Assembly: GCA_965220715.1 (NCBI GenBank)
Contig: OZ244843.1
Location: forward strand, 1,116,001 to 1,180,000
Direction of reading: 5' to 3'
Source: Bin5 sp965220715
Lineage (GTDB): Bacteria > Chloroflexota > Anaerolineae > Caldilineales > Caldilineaceae
DNA: 64,000 nt
Made by a program: the position numbers and the translations under genes. Positions 16,755-25,846 of the stretch are shown here, piece after piece (within the stretch, counting starts at the first letter, position 1; each line of letters begins with the position of its first letter). Under the pieces are notes generated by a model. The model had not been told where the DNA came from. It saw only the letters and a program-made list of their open reading frames with translations, and searched no databases.

Positions 16755-18197
16755 CTACGGCGCGACGCAATACGGTAGGCCAAGCCCGGCAAAGTCGTTG
16801 TGCTTTACTTGTCGCCAGACTTCGGGGACGCATCCGGTCAACCGGTTGATCGAGAGGGTCCATGATTCCAGGTTAGTGAGCTGTCCCAATTCCGGCGGAA
16901 TCGTTCCGCTCAGTTTGTTATCTCTGAGGGCCAAATGTTTCAGATTGGTGAGTTTTCCCATTTCCGTCGGAATCTCCCCACTAAGCTTGTTGCTATGAAG
17001 ATACAACGATTCGAGGTGGATGAGGTTACCTAGCTCAGGCGGAATTGCCCCACTAAGCTTGTTGTTCCCAAGACCCAGCGTTTCCAATTCAGTGAGTTTG
17101 CCAAAGTCAGGGGGAATCGTTCCACTCAGCCGGTTGCTATCGAGATCTAGCCATTCCAGGCTGATTAGGTTGCCCAGTTCTGGCGGAATCGTTCCACTTA
17201 GTTTGTTTCTATCGAGATACAACGTTTCCAAGTAGATGAGGTTACCCAGTTCAGGCGGAATTGCCCCACTTAGTTTGTTTCTATCGAGAAACAGCAATTC
17301 GAGGTAGATAAGGTTACCTAGCTCAGGCGGAATTGCCCCACTAAGCTTGTTGTTCCCAAGACCCAACTGTTCCAAATCAGTGAGTTTGCCCAAGTCAGCT
17401 GGAATCGTTCCACTCAGCTGGTTGCTATCGAGGTCCAGCGATTCCAGGCTGGTAAGTCTTCCGAACTCAGGAGGGATCTCCCCACTTAAGAGGTTGCCAC
17501 CGGCCCACAGCAATTCGAGGTAAATGAGGTTAACCAGCTCAGGCGGAATCGACCCACTCAGTTCGTTTCCACTGAGATACAACGTTTCGAGGTAGATGAG
17601 GTTACCCAGTTCATGCGGAATTGCCCCACTAAGCTTGTTGTTCCCAAGACCCAGCCATTCCAACGCAGTGAGTTTGCCCAAGTCAGGCGGAATCGTTCCA
17701 CTCAGCTGGTTGCTATCGAGGTCCAGCGATTTCAGGCTGGTAAGTTTGCCTAACTCTGGAGGAATCTCCCCACTTAAGAAGTTGCTACCGGCCCACAGTG
17801 ATTCCAGGCTTATGAGGTTGCCAAGTTCTGGCGGAATCGACCCGCTCAACCCGTTATTGGGCAGATCCAGTCCCATGACGCGAACACCGTTGTCCGCAAC
17901 AACACCGTACCAACTTCCGATCGGCGCGTCGGTCAGCCAGTTGTCGCTCCTCAGCCAGTTGTCGCCGTCCGTGGAATGATAAAGCGCGACCAACACATCC
18001 CGGTCCGTGAGGGGGGCGGTTGGTGTCACTCGGTCCGTGGAGGTGTCGGTTGGTATCGTTTGGACCGTAGTGGGGTCCGTCGGTATCGGCACACATGCCG
18101 CGACCAAAGTGAGAGGTATCCATATTGCCAGAATGGCTACAGCCGCTTCTGCAAGACGGGAAGAGCGAAATCTGTCAAAAATATTCCTTCGCAGCAT
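16755..18197 (-). CDS. Leucine-rich-repeat lipoprotein, plant-type LRRs
   Basis: This is a 480-residue secreted lipoprotein. It starts at the ATG (complement of 18195-18197) after AGAGGAGG, with a signal peptide ending in the lipobox VAAC (Cys35). A Thr/Pro linker and a cap with DRDVLVALYHSTDGDNW follow, then about 15 repeats of 24 residues with the plant-type consensus LxxLxLxxNxLSGxIPPELG. Every fourth repeat shares its variable positions (WAGSN, DLDSN, GLGNN, YL), so the array grew by copying blocks of four. The last repeat is degenerate and carries a cap Cys (GCVPEVW). LRR lipoproteins bind proteins or glycans at the cell surface. It sits downstream of the rhamnosidase and oxidoreductase genes on the same strand. 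Confidence 0.92.
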   Translation of the reverse strand: MLRRNIFDRFRSSRLAEAAVAILAIWIPLTLVAACVPIPTDPTTVQTIPTDTSTDRVTPTAPLTDRDVLVALYHSTDGDNWLRSDNWLTDAPIGSWYGVVADNGVRVMGLDLPNNGLSGSIPPELGNLISLESLWAGSNFLSGEIPPELGKLTSLKSLDLDSNQLSGTIPPDLGKLTALEWLGLGNNKLSGAIPHELGNLIYLETLYLSGNELSGSIPPELVNLIYLELLWAGGNLLSGEIPPEFGRLTSLESLDLDSNQLSGTIPADLGKLTDLEQLGLGNNKLSGAIPPELGNLIYLELLFLDRNKLSGAIPPELGNLIYLETLYLDRNKLSGTIPPELGNLISLEWLDLDSNRLSGTIPPDFGKLTELETLGLGNNKLSGAIPPELGNLIHLESLYLHSNKLSGEIPTEMGKLTNLKHLALRDNKLSGTIPPELGQLTNLESWTLSINRLTGCVPEVWRQVKHNDFAGLGLPYCVAP

Positions 18198-18320
18198 CTG
18201 TGCCTCCTCTATTTGTAGCCAGGTCAATTCACATCGGCAGTCCTGCTCCTGGACGCTCCCGTTGTCATGCTTCACAGCAAGGTCGGGGATGAATCACAGG
18301 CCATCCCCTAATCCCGCAAA

Positions 18321-19325
18321 TCACAGTTCAGACAACCCGCCCAGCCCAAACTCCTCCCCCAAATCCACCGTCGCGCCGCTCGCGATCGCCCGCTTGATCC
18401 CCGCCTCAAACTGCAGCTCCTGCAACCCGGCCACGCCCGGAATCGGCGGCGGCGCCCCATCCCGCACACTGTCCAGGTAAGCGTTGATCGCCTTTCCGAA
18501 CGAAGCCCGGTACTGGTCCCAGCGCGAGATGTCGAACGTCAGGTTGTGCCGTTCATGGCGGCCCGTGCGGTAGTTAATAACCTCCATCTCGCCGTCCAGG
18601 TCCCGCATACTCAGTCGTCCGTGCTCATACGCGAAGGTCAACTCGTAGAGCGGAAGCTTGGGATCGATGGCGGAGGTGCCGATAAGCGTACCGGTGGCGT
18701 CGTTTGCCAAGCGCGCCGCCACCGTCACGTTGCGCGATTCCTCGGCGCCCATGCCTGGCGAGGACGCCTGCGCGCTGATACTCGCCGCCGGCCCCATGAA
18801 ATACAGCAGCAGGTCGATACAGTGGCTCCAGCAGTTGTAGTGCACCATGCCAGTGAAATGCACCGGCTGCCCGAACGCCTCCTGCTCCACGATCTCCCGC
18901 GCCAGCCGCGTCTGGTCGAAGAAGCGATAGTTGAACACCATCGCCGTCTCCACACCCGCGTCGTGCGCCGCCTGCAGCATCTCCCGCGCGTCAAAGAAAT
19001 CCTCCTCCACAACGTTCGCCTGCCCATGCCGCGCCGCCAGCGGCTTCTCAAAGAAGAGCCGCTTCGGCCTGAACGGCAGCAGCGCGTTCGCCGCGTCAAG
19101 CCGGTCCGTCTCCCGTGTGAATACCAGGCAAGTGTCTGGCTCATCAGCCATCAGGTCGGCCGCATCCGCCGCCACACGTCCGCCAAAACGCTCCGCCACC
19201 GCTTCTGCCTTGCTGCGCGTGCGGTTTAGATAGCTGAGCTGAATATCCTCACGCTCCACAATGTAGGGCAAATAGTTCCTTTCGGCAACGCCGCCGGTGC
19301 CCACAACTGCAATTTTCATTGTCAT
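18321..19325 (-). CDS. Gfo/Idh/MocA family oxidoreductase
   Basis: This is an NAD(P)-dependent oxidoreductase acting on sugars or cyclitols. The 334-residue protein begins MTMKIAVVGTGGVAERNYLP with the Rossmann GTGGVA. The EKP motif of the family is present in LFFEKPLAARH, and the C-terminal alpha/beta domain follows. The ATG at 19325 has GAGGGGAAC just upstream; a second ATG two codons later is also possible. It begins 37 bases after the rhamnosidase stop, so the two are probably one transcript, and it may process rhamnose or the released aglycone sugar. It is distant from the three Gfo/Idh/MocA genes on the other side of the locus. Confidence 0.9.
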   Translation of the reverse strand: MTMKIAVVGTGGVAERNYLPYIVEREDIQLSYLNRTRSKAEAVAERFGGRVAADAADLMADEPDTCLVFTRETDRLDAANALLPFRPKRLFFEKPLAARHGQANVVEEDFFDAREMLQAAHDAGVETAMVFNYRFFDQTRLAREIVEQEAFGQPVHFTGMVHYNCWSHCIDLLLYFMGPAASISAQASSPGMGAEESRNVTVAARLANDATGTLIGTSAIDPKLPLYELTFAYEHGRLSMRDLDGEMEVINYRTGRHERHNLTFDISRWDQYRASFGKAINAYLDSVRDGAPPPIPGVAGLQELQFEAGIKRAIASGATVDLGEEFGLGGLSEL

Positions 19326-19361
19326 CCTTGTTCCCCTCAGGCTTGATTTTCCGGTTACAAA

Positions 19362-22127
19362 CTATCCTTCGACCAGGCGAAAATCAAAGGAGCCGGAGCC
19401 AACCTGGAAGGTAACGGCATCCCTGCTCTCCTCACCCGCATCGATCCCTACCGCACCCGGTCTGAACGCTTCCTCTTCCCAAACCGTCTCCCCACCCTCG
19501 CTGACCGTCACCCCACCCAGCCCCAGCTTGGGCACGCTGACCTGCGCCGCCGTGTTGACAGGGACAGTCACTTGCATGGCCAACGTCCCCGCCTCCTGCC
19601 GCCAAGCCACCGCCACTGAGCCGGACTGTGTCTTCACCTCCGCCTCCACTTCGGTCAGACCACCGACCACGTTCGGGCTGATTTCGATCGTCCGGTAGCC
19701 GGGACTGGTCGGGCTGATGCCTGCCAGCGTGCGAAAAAAGAAGACCTCCGTGCTGCAGAACATCTTCATGTTCAGGCTCAACTCATCTTCCGGGTCGCCG
19801 TTCCACGACTCCCAAACCGTCGTCGCGCCCTTGGCGATCTGCTCGCCCCAACTCGGAAAAGTCGTCTGCGCCATCAGCTCGGCCATCACCTCCGCCTGTC
19901 CGTAGCGCGGCAGCGCATTCTCCAGCGCAGCCGTGCCGATGATGCCTGTAGTCAGATGCCCGTTGTGGCGGACGCGGATATCCTCGACCAGGTTGGCCAC
20001 AACCGCCTCCACCCTGTCTGCCGGAACCAGGTCAAGGTGCAGCGCCACCGCGTTCGCGGTCTGGCTGCCGCCCCCATACTGGTTGGTCGTTTCATCCAGA
20101 AACTCGCGGTTGAACGCCTCCTTGATCTCCCCGGCTAGCGCGGCGTACCGCCTCGCGTCCTCTTCCTCGCCCAGAATCCGCGCCGCCCGCGCCAGGATCC
20201 ACACGCAATGCTGAAAATAGGCCGTCGAAGTGAGCGGCATCGGCGTATGCAGCGGCTTGAAGCTGGAACTGCCGTCCGCCTGCGGTTCCATATGGTCGCC
20301 CAAGCCGTGGCGCATGATATGCTCTTCCGCCAGTGCGCCGTAAAAGGCCATCATCCGCTTCAGCGAGCTGTAATGTCTTGCCAGAACGCGCTCGTCGCCG
20401 TAGTGCCGGTAGACCTGCCACACAAAGATCGGGTAGGTGCTCGCCCAGTCCATCCAGCGCAGATACGCGTCCATCGTCGTGCGCCAGTGCAGCGGCGCCA
20501 CCACAGGAACATCGCCGTCCTCCTTCTGCGCGTCGACGATGTCCTCCAGCCACTTTGCCCAGAAACTGGCGCTGCTGAAGTTGCAAAGATAGTCCTCGGC
20601 GATGAAACCCGGATCGCCCAGCCACGCCACCCGCTCGGAACGGTCGGCCGCATCCTGCGAGATGCTCTGGAAACTGCCCCGCAGCGTCCAATGTACATTG
20701 CTGTGAATCCGGTTGAAGAGTTCGTTCGAGCAGCGAAAACTGCTCCCGGTCCCGACCGCCGTATGCACCACGCGCCCTTCCAAGCTCTCCAGGTCAGGAA
20801 TCCCCGGATAGCCGGTCACCTCCACATAGCGGAAACTATGCAGCGTAAAGCGCGGCTCCCATACCTCGACACCATCTCCTCTAAGCGTATAACTGTCCGT
20901 CTGCCGCGCGCTATGATGTACTTCCCCTTCGCGGCCGATCCCCTGCCTGGAATCCTCCTCCGATTCGGGCGCGTGGCACAGGTTACTGCGCGCGTCCAGC
21001 GTCCCGTCAGCATACAGGCAGGTCCCGTGCCGCAGCGTGACCGTCGCCCCCGATGGCCCCCGCACCCGCAGCCGGCACCAGCCGGTAATCGTCTGACCCA
21101 GGTCGAAGATATACACGCCCTCGCTCGGGTTGGTCACTTCGACCGCCGGTCGCGTCTCGATGACGCGCGCCGGCGGCATACTCTGCGCCGTCAGCGCGCC
21201 CCCGGGGATGTCCACGGCCACAGCCGGCTGCCACGCCGCGTCGTCGTACCCAGGGCTGTCCCACCCCGCTTTTTCCAAGCGCGCGTCGTAACGCTCGCCG
21301 TTGTTGAAATCGTTATATGTAATCGGGCCCGGCGCCGCCTTCCACCCGCCATCGGAGACGATACTGACCTGCTCGCCGTCCGCGTACTCTACGACTCCTT
21401 GCAGCAGCAAGCTGGGCCTGTCCCCGTAGGGCGTGCGGTGGCTGGGCGACGGCGGGATGTTATCTTCCGCACTGTACCACCCATGCCCCAGCATGACGCC
21501 GATGACGTTGGCGCCCGGCTGCAGCAGCTCCGTGACATCGTGGCTCACATAGAGCACGCGCGCGCCCAGCGCGAACGACTGGTCGTTGTTGTAGTACGTG
21601 TTGCCGGGGTCCAGCACGCTCCGCCCCACCTTGGAACCGTTTACATACAGTTCCCCGTAACCCAGCCCGGACATGTGGACCGTCGCCCGCCGGATTGGCC
21701 TGTCCAGCGACAATTCCCGTCGCAGCAGCGGCGCCGAGATCGTCCTGTCGGCCGCGCCGATCCAGCCGCCCTGCCAGTCGCTTGCCTCCAACAGCCCCAT
21801 GCTGAACACCGCCGCCGCGCTGAAATCGCTGGCCCGTCCTTCCCCGTCCCACACCCGCACCGCCCACCAGCAGCGCTCATTGCTCTCCAGCGCCGCGCCA
21901 TCGTAATCGACGTGCGCCATTTCCGCCGATGCGACCCGGCCGCTATCCCACTTGTCACCAACCCCGGCCAGCAGTTTGGCCTCGCTGCTGGCGACCAGTA
22001 TCTGGTAGGCCGACTGGCTCTGGCCGCGCTCCTCCGCCTGCAGCAGCCAACTGAAGCGCGGCTGACGGGCGTCGATGCCCACCGGATCGACGGCATATTC
22101 GCACTGTAAATCGAAGGGGGAGATCAT
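19362..22127 (-). CDS. Alpha-L-rhamnosidase, GH78
   Basis: It hydrolyses terminal alpha-L-rhamnose from plant or algal glycans and glycosides. The 921-residue length and domain order match GH78: an N-terminal fibronectin-like beta domain beginning SPFDLQCEYAVDPVGIDARQPRFSW (given here only as its first part, residues 3-27), a carbohydrate-binding region with GYGELYVNG and ARVLYVSHDV, the linker HSFRYVEVTGYPG, the (alpha/alpha)6 barrel with DAADRSERVAWLGDPGF carrying catalytic acid positions, and a C-terminal beta domain with RTIEISPNV. No signal peptide is visible, so it is probably cytoplasmic and acts on imported oligosaccharides. It is divergently transcribed from a sugar ABC transporter. 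Confidence 0.93.
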   Translation of the reverse strand: MISPFDLQCEYAVDPVGIDARQPRFSWLLQAEERGQSQSAYQILVASSEAKLLAGVGDKWDSGRVASAEMAHVDYDGAALESNERCWWAVRVWDGEGRASDFSAAAVFSMGLLEASDWQGGWIGAADRTISAPLLRRELSLDRPIRRATVHMSGLGYGELYVNGSKVGRSVLDPGNTYYNNDQSFALGARVLYVSHDVTELLQPGANVIGVMLGHGWYSAEDNIPPSPSHRTPYGDRPSLLLQGVVEYADGEQVSIVSDGGWKAAPGPITYNDFNNGERYDARLEKAGWDSPGYDDAAWQPAVAVDIPGGALTAQSMPPARVIETRPAVEVTNPSEGVYIFDLGQTITGWCRLRVRGPSGATVTLRHGTCLYADGTLDARSNLCHAPESEEDSRQGIGREGEVHHSARQTDSYTLRGDGVEVWEPRFTLHSFRYVEVTGYPGIPDLESLEGRVVHTAVGTGSSFRCSNELFNRIHSNVHWTLRGSFQSISQDAADRSERVAWLGDPGFIAEDYLCNFSSASFWAKWLEDIVDAQKEDGDVPVVAPLHWRTTMDAYLRWMDWASTYPIFVWQVYRHYGDERVLARHYSSLKRMMAFYGALAEEHIMRHGLGDHMEPQADGSSSFKPLHTPMPLTSTAYFQHCVWILARAARILGEEEDARRYAALAGEIKEAFNREFLDETTNQYGGGSQTANAVALHLDLVPADRVEAVVANLVEDIRVRHNGHLTTGIIGTAALENALPRYGQAEVMAELMAQTTFPSWGEQIAKGATTVWESWNGDPEDELSLNMKMFCSTEVFFFRTLAGISPTSPGYRTIEISPNVVGGLTEVEAEVKTQSGSVAVAWRQEAGTLAMQVTVPVNTAAQVSVPKLGLGGVTVSEGGETVWEEEAFRPGAVGIDAGEESRDAVTFQVGSGSFDFRLVEG

Positions 22128-22389
22128 GGTTTCTGTCTACCAAAACCGACAATGGGAGGCGATTCAGACCCCTATTGTACCAGAATGTCCCTCTATAGCA
22201 GGAGCGTCGGCGAATCCCAAAAAGAGTCCTCGTACCCCTGCGCGCCGCAGTCTCGCCACAAACATGCGCGCCCGCGCAACTGCCCTAATTTCAAGAGCCG
22301 CCCGAGCAGTGGGAAGCAAGACTTTCTCGCTTCTCTTCCCCCATCAGTCTCTCCGCGCTCGGCCGTTCTGTGGGAAACAAAAAAGCTAT

Positions 22390-22419
22390 TTCCAACGACT
22401 CTGTACCATCTGCTATAAT
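22390..22419 (+). promoter_or_regulatory. Promoter of the second sugar ABC operon
   Basis: TATAAT at 22414-22419 is preceded 18 bases upstream by TTCCAA at 22390-22395. The -10 is perfect and the -35 weak. Transcription would start near 22427, giving a leader of about 135 bases. Confidence 0.5.
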
Positions 22420-22435
22420 ACGGTCGCCGGGCCAC

Positions 22436-22475
22436 CGCACGATCACCCTGATCATCTGATCACGTACATCGTGCG
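22436..22475 (+). promoter_or_regulatory. Palindromic candidate operator downstream of the promoter
   Basis: CGCACGAT (22436-22443) and ATCGTGCG (22468-22475) are perfect inverted repeats. Between them lies TGATCATCTGATCA (22449-22462), two self-complementary TGATCA hexamers two bases apart. The position, about ten bases after the predicted start of transcription, suits a repressor site or a leader hairpin. Confidence 0.5.
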
Positions 22476-22562
22476 ATTCATGCAATCACACCATCACACC
22501 ATCCAGACAGTTCAAGCAATCGAATCCACCCTACACGCCTTCTCTCAATCAGGAGGAACCCC

Positions 22563-23897
22563 ATGACCCGTAATGCAAACGCTTCGTTTACGCGCCCTGT
22601 CTCCCGTCGTGCCTTCCTCAAGACAGCCGGTGTCGGCGCCACCCTCGCCGCGCTCAGCGCCTGCGCCGCACCCGTGGCCGCCCCCATGGAAGACTCCGGC
22701 GGCGAAGATACCATGGCTGAACCGCAGGAGTTGAATCTCATCTACTGGGCCGACAGCAACGACTTCTTCCAGGGCGTGATCGACCAGTACCAGGAAGAGA
22801 CCGGCAACATCGTTAACTATGAAGTCGCGCCGGCTGTTTACATCGAATGGCAGCAGATGGTGACCACGCGGCTGGCATCGGGCGATACCGGCACCGACAC
22901 CTTCCACGGCGACGACTTCCAGGCCTCCATCTACGGCGCCGCCGGCTGGCTCTCCCCGCTCGATCCTGTCGCCGAACTCTATGACATCGACCTCGATGAC
23001 TGGCCGCAGACGCTGCTCAACGATGTCTCTTCCTGGGACGGCTCGCTCTACCGCCTGCCTTGGGGCAACGACACCGAAATCTTCTTCTATCGCACCGACT
23101 ACTTCGAGGAAGCGGGCGTGTCTCCGCCCACCGACTGGAACGAACTGGTCGAAGTAGGCACAGCCCTCACCGATGAGGACGCAGGCATCTACGGCATCGC
23201 TCTCTCCGCCACAATCGGCGGACAACTGGGCAACGAAATCCAGCACTGGACCAATCAGGGTGGCGGCGCCATCAACAACCTCGACAATGACGGCGCGCGC
23301 GAGGCGATCGCCTACTATAAAGCGCTCTACGCCGAACACAACATCGCTCCCGATTCCGCCCCGCAAGAGGACTACAGTTCCGTCTTCCAGGGCTGGCTGT
23401 CCAACAAGTACGCCATGTGGTGGTGCTGGGACGGCTTCTTCGGCGCTATGCGCACTAACGAGGAGTTCTGGGCCGATCAGGTGTCCGCCTTCCTGCCGCC
23501 AATGGGACCGGACAACGCCGAGACCATCACCGGCTGCTGGGGCTGGTCCATCGTCGCCGGCTCGCCTAACCAGGAGCTGGCCGCCGAGTGGGTGGGCTTC
23601 ACCGCACGCTCCGATGTCATGAAGCAGCAGATCTATCGCGGCCGCGTTCCGGCCCGCGTCTCCCTCTGGGCCGACCCCGAAGTCCAGGATCTCGCGCCCT
23701 CTTCGCCCTTCCTCTTGGATCTGGCCGAGGCCGGCGACCTTGTCAGGGCCCGCCCGGTTACGCCCAGCATCCAGGAAATCTACGACGCCGCCGAGCAGAA
23801 CGTTCACGCCTACCTGACTGATCAGGTCAGCCTCGATGAAGCGGTCACGGCCGCCATGGACAAGATCAACCCAATCCTCGAACGCGATCTGGGCTAA
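22563..23897 (+). CDS. ABC transporter substrate-binding lipoprotein (family 1)
   Basis: This is the binding protein of the second CUT1-type importer, 444 residues, starting six bases after AGGAGGAA. The N-terminus has the twin-arginine motif SRRAFLK (Arg15-Arg16) and lipobox LSAC (Cys34). The mature domain has the family 1 pattern, with LNLIYWADSND, the GNIVNYEVAP strand, and Trp-rich segments WWCWDGFF and CWGWSIV that often line sugar-binding clefts. It is divergent from the rhamnosidase, so a rhamnose-containing oligosaccharide is the likeliest ligand. A 12-bp stem hairpin follows its stop codon and separates it from the permeases. Confidence 0.93.
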   Translation: MTRNANASFTRPVSRRAFLKTAGVGATLAALSACAAPVAAPMEDSGGEDTMAEPQELNLIYWADSNDFFQGVIDQYQEETGNIVNYEVAPAVYIEWQQMVTTRLASGDTGTDTFHGDDFQASIYGAAGWLSPLDPVAELYDIDLDDWPQTLLNDVSSWDGSLYRLPWGNDTEIFFYRTDYFEEAGVSPPTDWNELVEVGTALTDEDAGIYGIALSATIGGQLGNEIQHWTNQGGGAINNLDNDGAREAIAYYKALYAEHNIAPDSAPQEDYSSVFQGWLSNKYAMWWCWDGFFGAMRTNEEFWADQVSAFLPPMGPDNAETITGCWGWSIVAGSPNQELAAEWVGFTARSDVMKQQIYRGRVPARVSLWADPEVQDLAPSSPFLLDLAEAGDLVRARPVTPSIQEIYDAAEQNVHAYLTDQVSLDEAVTAAMDKINPILERDLG

Positions 23898-23910
23898 ATC
23901 GACAATCCCC

Positions 23911-23969
23911 GTAGCCAGTGACTCGTGGTTGGTAACCAAAGAGTTCACTGTCCACAGGTCACTGGCTAC
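23911..23969 (+). promoter_or_regulatory. Stable hairpin after the second binding-protein gene
   Basis: GTAGCCAGTGAC (23911-23922) pairs perfectly with GTCACTGGCTAC (23958-23969), with a 35-base loop that holds a smaller GGTTGGTAACC fold. There is no T-tract, so mRNA stabilisation or partial attenuation is likelier than simple termination. The arm sequence belongs to the CCAGTGAC spacer family seen elsewhere in the window. Confidence 0.7.
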
Positions 23970-23994
23970 CGGCCACCCCAGTTAAGGCGAGCCC

Positions 23995-24885
23995 TTGTTC
24001 AGTCAACAAAACCTCAGTACGCGTCGCATACTGCTGGCTTGGCTGCTGGTCACCCCCGTGGTGCTATGGCGGCTCCTTACCTCCGTCTATCCCTTCCTGC
24101 GCACCTTCTACATCAGCTTCTTCGATAACAGCCCCGTGCGCCGCACCTTCGACTTTGTCGGCCTCGACAACTATATGGCGCTGACCCGCGACTCCAACGT
24201 GGACGCCACCCTCACCTTTACGCTCTTCTTCACGGTTACATCCGTTGTCCTGCAAGTCGTGCTCGGGCTGGCCATCGCCGAACTGCTCAACCAGCGCTTC
24301 CGCATGCGCAACCTGACGCGCGCCGTCAATCTACTGCCTTGGGCCATGGCCCCAATCGTGATCGCCACCGCCGCCCGCTGGATTTTTCACCATGATTACG
24401 GCCTGATCAACGATATTATCTGGCGGCTGAGCGGTGAACGACCGCTCTGGCTGGTCAACTTCACCAGCGCCCGCTTTGCCGTAACCATTACCGACGTCTG
24501 GAAAAATACCGCCTTCCTCTCTGTCATCTTCCTTAGCGGTCTTCAGGGGATCCCCCTGGAACTCTACGAGGCCGCCAAGATCGACGGCGCCGACGGCGTG
24601 CGATCCTACTGGTACGTCACCCTGCCGCTGCTGATGCCGCTCATTATCTCGATGATCATCTTTACCGCCATCTTCCGCGTTCTCTCCTTTGAAATCGTCT
24701 ACGCGCTGACCAATGGCGGGCCGGGCACCGCTACATCGCTGCTCTCTTATCTTGTCTATCTTGAAGGCTTCCGCGTCCTCAACTTCGGCTACGCGTCCGC
24801 CATCGCCATGCTGCTCTTTTTCATCGTCCTGATCGTGGGTGTCCTTGGCTATGGCTTCTTGCGCCGCGCCTGGGAACGACTGTAA
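23995..24885 (+). CDS. Carbohydrate ABC transporter permease, MalF type
   Basis: This is a membrane subunit of the importer, about 296 residues with six predicted helices. The EAA loop reads IPLELYEAAKIDGADGVRSYW and is followed by VTLPLLMPL. The frame opens at a TTG (23995) with AAGGCGAG upstream. No ATG precedes the first helix (ILLAWLLVTPVV), so TTG is the probable start. The partner permease follows after 22 bases. Confidence 0.92.
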   Translation: MFSQQNLSTRRILLAWLLVTPVVLWRLLTSVYPFLRTFYISFFDNSPVRRTFDFVGLDNYMALTRDSNVDATLTFTLFFTVTSVVLQVVLGLAIAELLNQRFRMRNLTRAVNLLPWAMAPIVIATAARWIFHHDYGLINDIIWRLSGERPLWLVNFTSARFAVTITDVWKNTAFLSVIFLSGLQGIPLELYEAAKIDGADGVRSYWYVTLPLLMPLIISMIIFTAIFRVLSFEIVYALTNGGPGTATSLLSYLVYLEGFRVLNFGYASAIAMLLFFIVLIVGVLGYGFLRRAWERL

Positions 24886-24907
24886 CTGCTCTGGCCACTG
24901 TCTTCCT

Positions 24908-25765
24908 ATGACTACGCAATTCAACTTCAAGCGCCTGTTGCGTACAACGCTTTTCACCCTTGCAGTCATTCTCTTCCTGACCGTGGTCCTGCTGCCGATC
25001 TACTACATCTTTCTGACCGCGTTCGCCCCGAGCGGGAAACTGTTCACCGTACCTTTGACCTACATACCGCGCAGCCTGGCCATCGCACGCTTTCAGGACA
25101 TCTTCGGCGCGCTGCCCATCGCCCGCTACATGCTCAACTCCACCATGCTGGCGACCTTCTCCACCATCCTGGCGCTCACCGTCAGCCTGCTTGCGGCCTA
25201 CGCCATCGCCCGCCTCAACTTCCCCGGCGCCAACATGGTCATGATCGGGCTGCTCGCTTCCAGCATGTTGCCTGGCACCGCCACCCTAATCCCGCTCTTC
25301 CAAATGTACCAGTCGCTCAATCTGATGGATACGCTGCATGGCCTGCTGATCCTCTACGGCAGCGCGCTGCTGCCGATCACCACGTGGGTGTTGGTCTCAT
25401 TCCTGCGTCAGGTGCCCGTCGAGATCGAAGACGCCGCCAAAGTTGACGGCGCCAGCTTCTTCCAGCTCCTCTGGCGCATCGTCCTGCCCGTTATCCGCCC
25501 CGGCGTCGCCACCATGTTCCTCATCAACTTCATCATCGGCTGGAACGAGTTCTTCACGCCGCTCATCTTCGCCCGCGGCGCTGGCGTCAAGGTCATCACC
25601 ATGGCTCTCTCCGAAGCCCAGGTGATCGGCGCGAGGAGCGAATTCGATGTCTCCTGGGGCAACATGTCCGCCGTCGCCATCCTCACGACCATCCCTGTCT
25701 TCATCATCACCCTCATCTTCCAGCGCCAGATCGTCGAGGGCATCACCAGCGGCGTGGTCAAGTGA
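24908..25765 (+). CDS. Carbohydrate ABC transporter permease, MalG type
   Basis: This is the second membrane subunit, 285 residues, with six predicted helices. The EAA-loop region VPVEIEDAAKVDGASFFQ is followed by IVLPVIRPGVATMFL. I chose the ATG at 24908 after the upstream permease's stop because the longer frame from 24839 would translate the end of that gene out of frame. No ATPase gene follows; a shared MsmK/UgpC-type ATPase elsewhere is likely. Confidence 0.92.
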   Translation: MTTQFNFKRLLRTTLFTLAVILFLTVVLLPIYYIFLTAFAPSGKLFTVPLTYIPRSLAIARFQDIFGALPIARYMLNSTMLATFSTILALTVSLLAAYAIARLNFPGANMVMIGLLASSMLPGTATLIPLFQMYQSLNLMDTLHGLLILYGSALLPITTWVLVSFLRQVPVEIEDAAKVDGASFFQLLWRIVLPVIRPGVATMFLINFIIGWNEFFTPLIFARGAGVKVITMALSEAQVIGARSEFDVSWGNMSAVAILTTIPVFIITLIFQRQIVEGITSGVVK

Positions 25766-25846
25766 GACCTTACACCCTTAATTCTTAAGTGGCATCTATG
25801 TTGCTAAAGCACACAGATCCACACCACACAGGAGCGCTAAACAAGC

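Larger units (their letters stand above)
22128..22562. other. Divergent control region of the rhamnoside locus
   Basis: These 435 bases lie between the rhamnosidase (minus) and the binding-protein gene (plus). I see a good -10 for the plus strand and a palindrome just downstream of it, listed separately. The segment near the rhamnosidase start contains GC-rich sequence without a clear promoter. No ORF with a plausible product was found. Confidence 0.6.

Noticed and set aside
20208..22109. A 633-codon plus-strand frame
   Set aside because: It is antisense to the rhamnosidase, which matches GH78 along its length. Arg/Pro-rich composition is typical of a shadow frame in GC-rich DNA.
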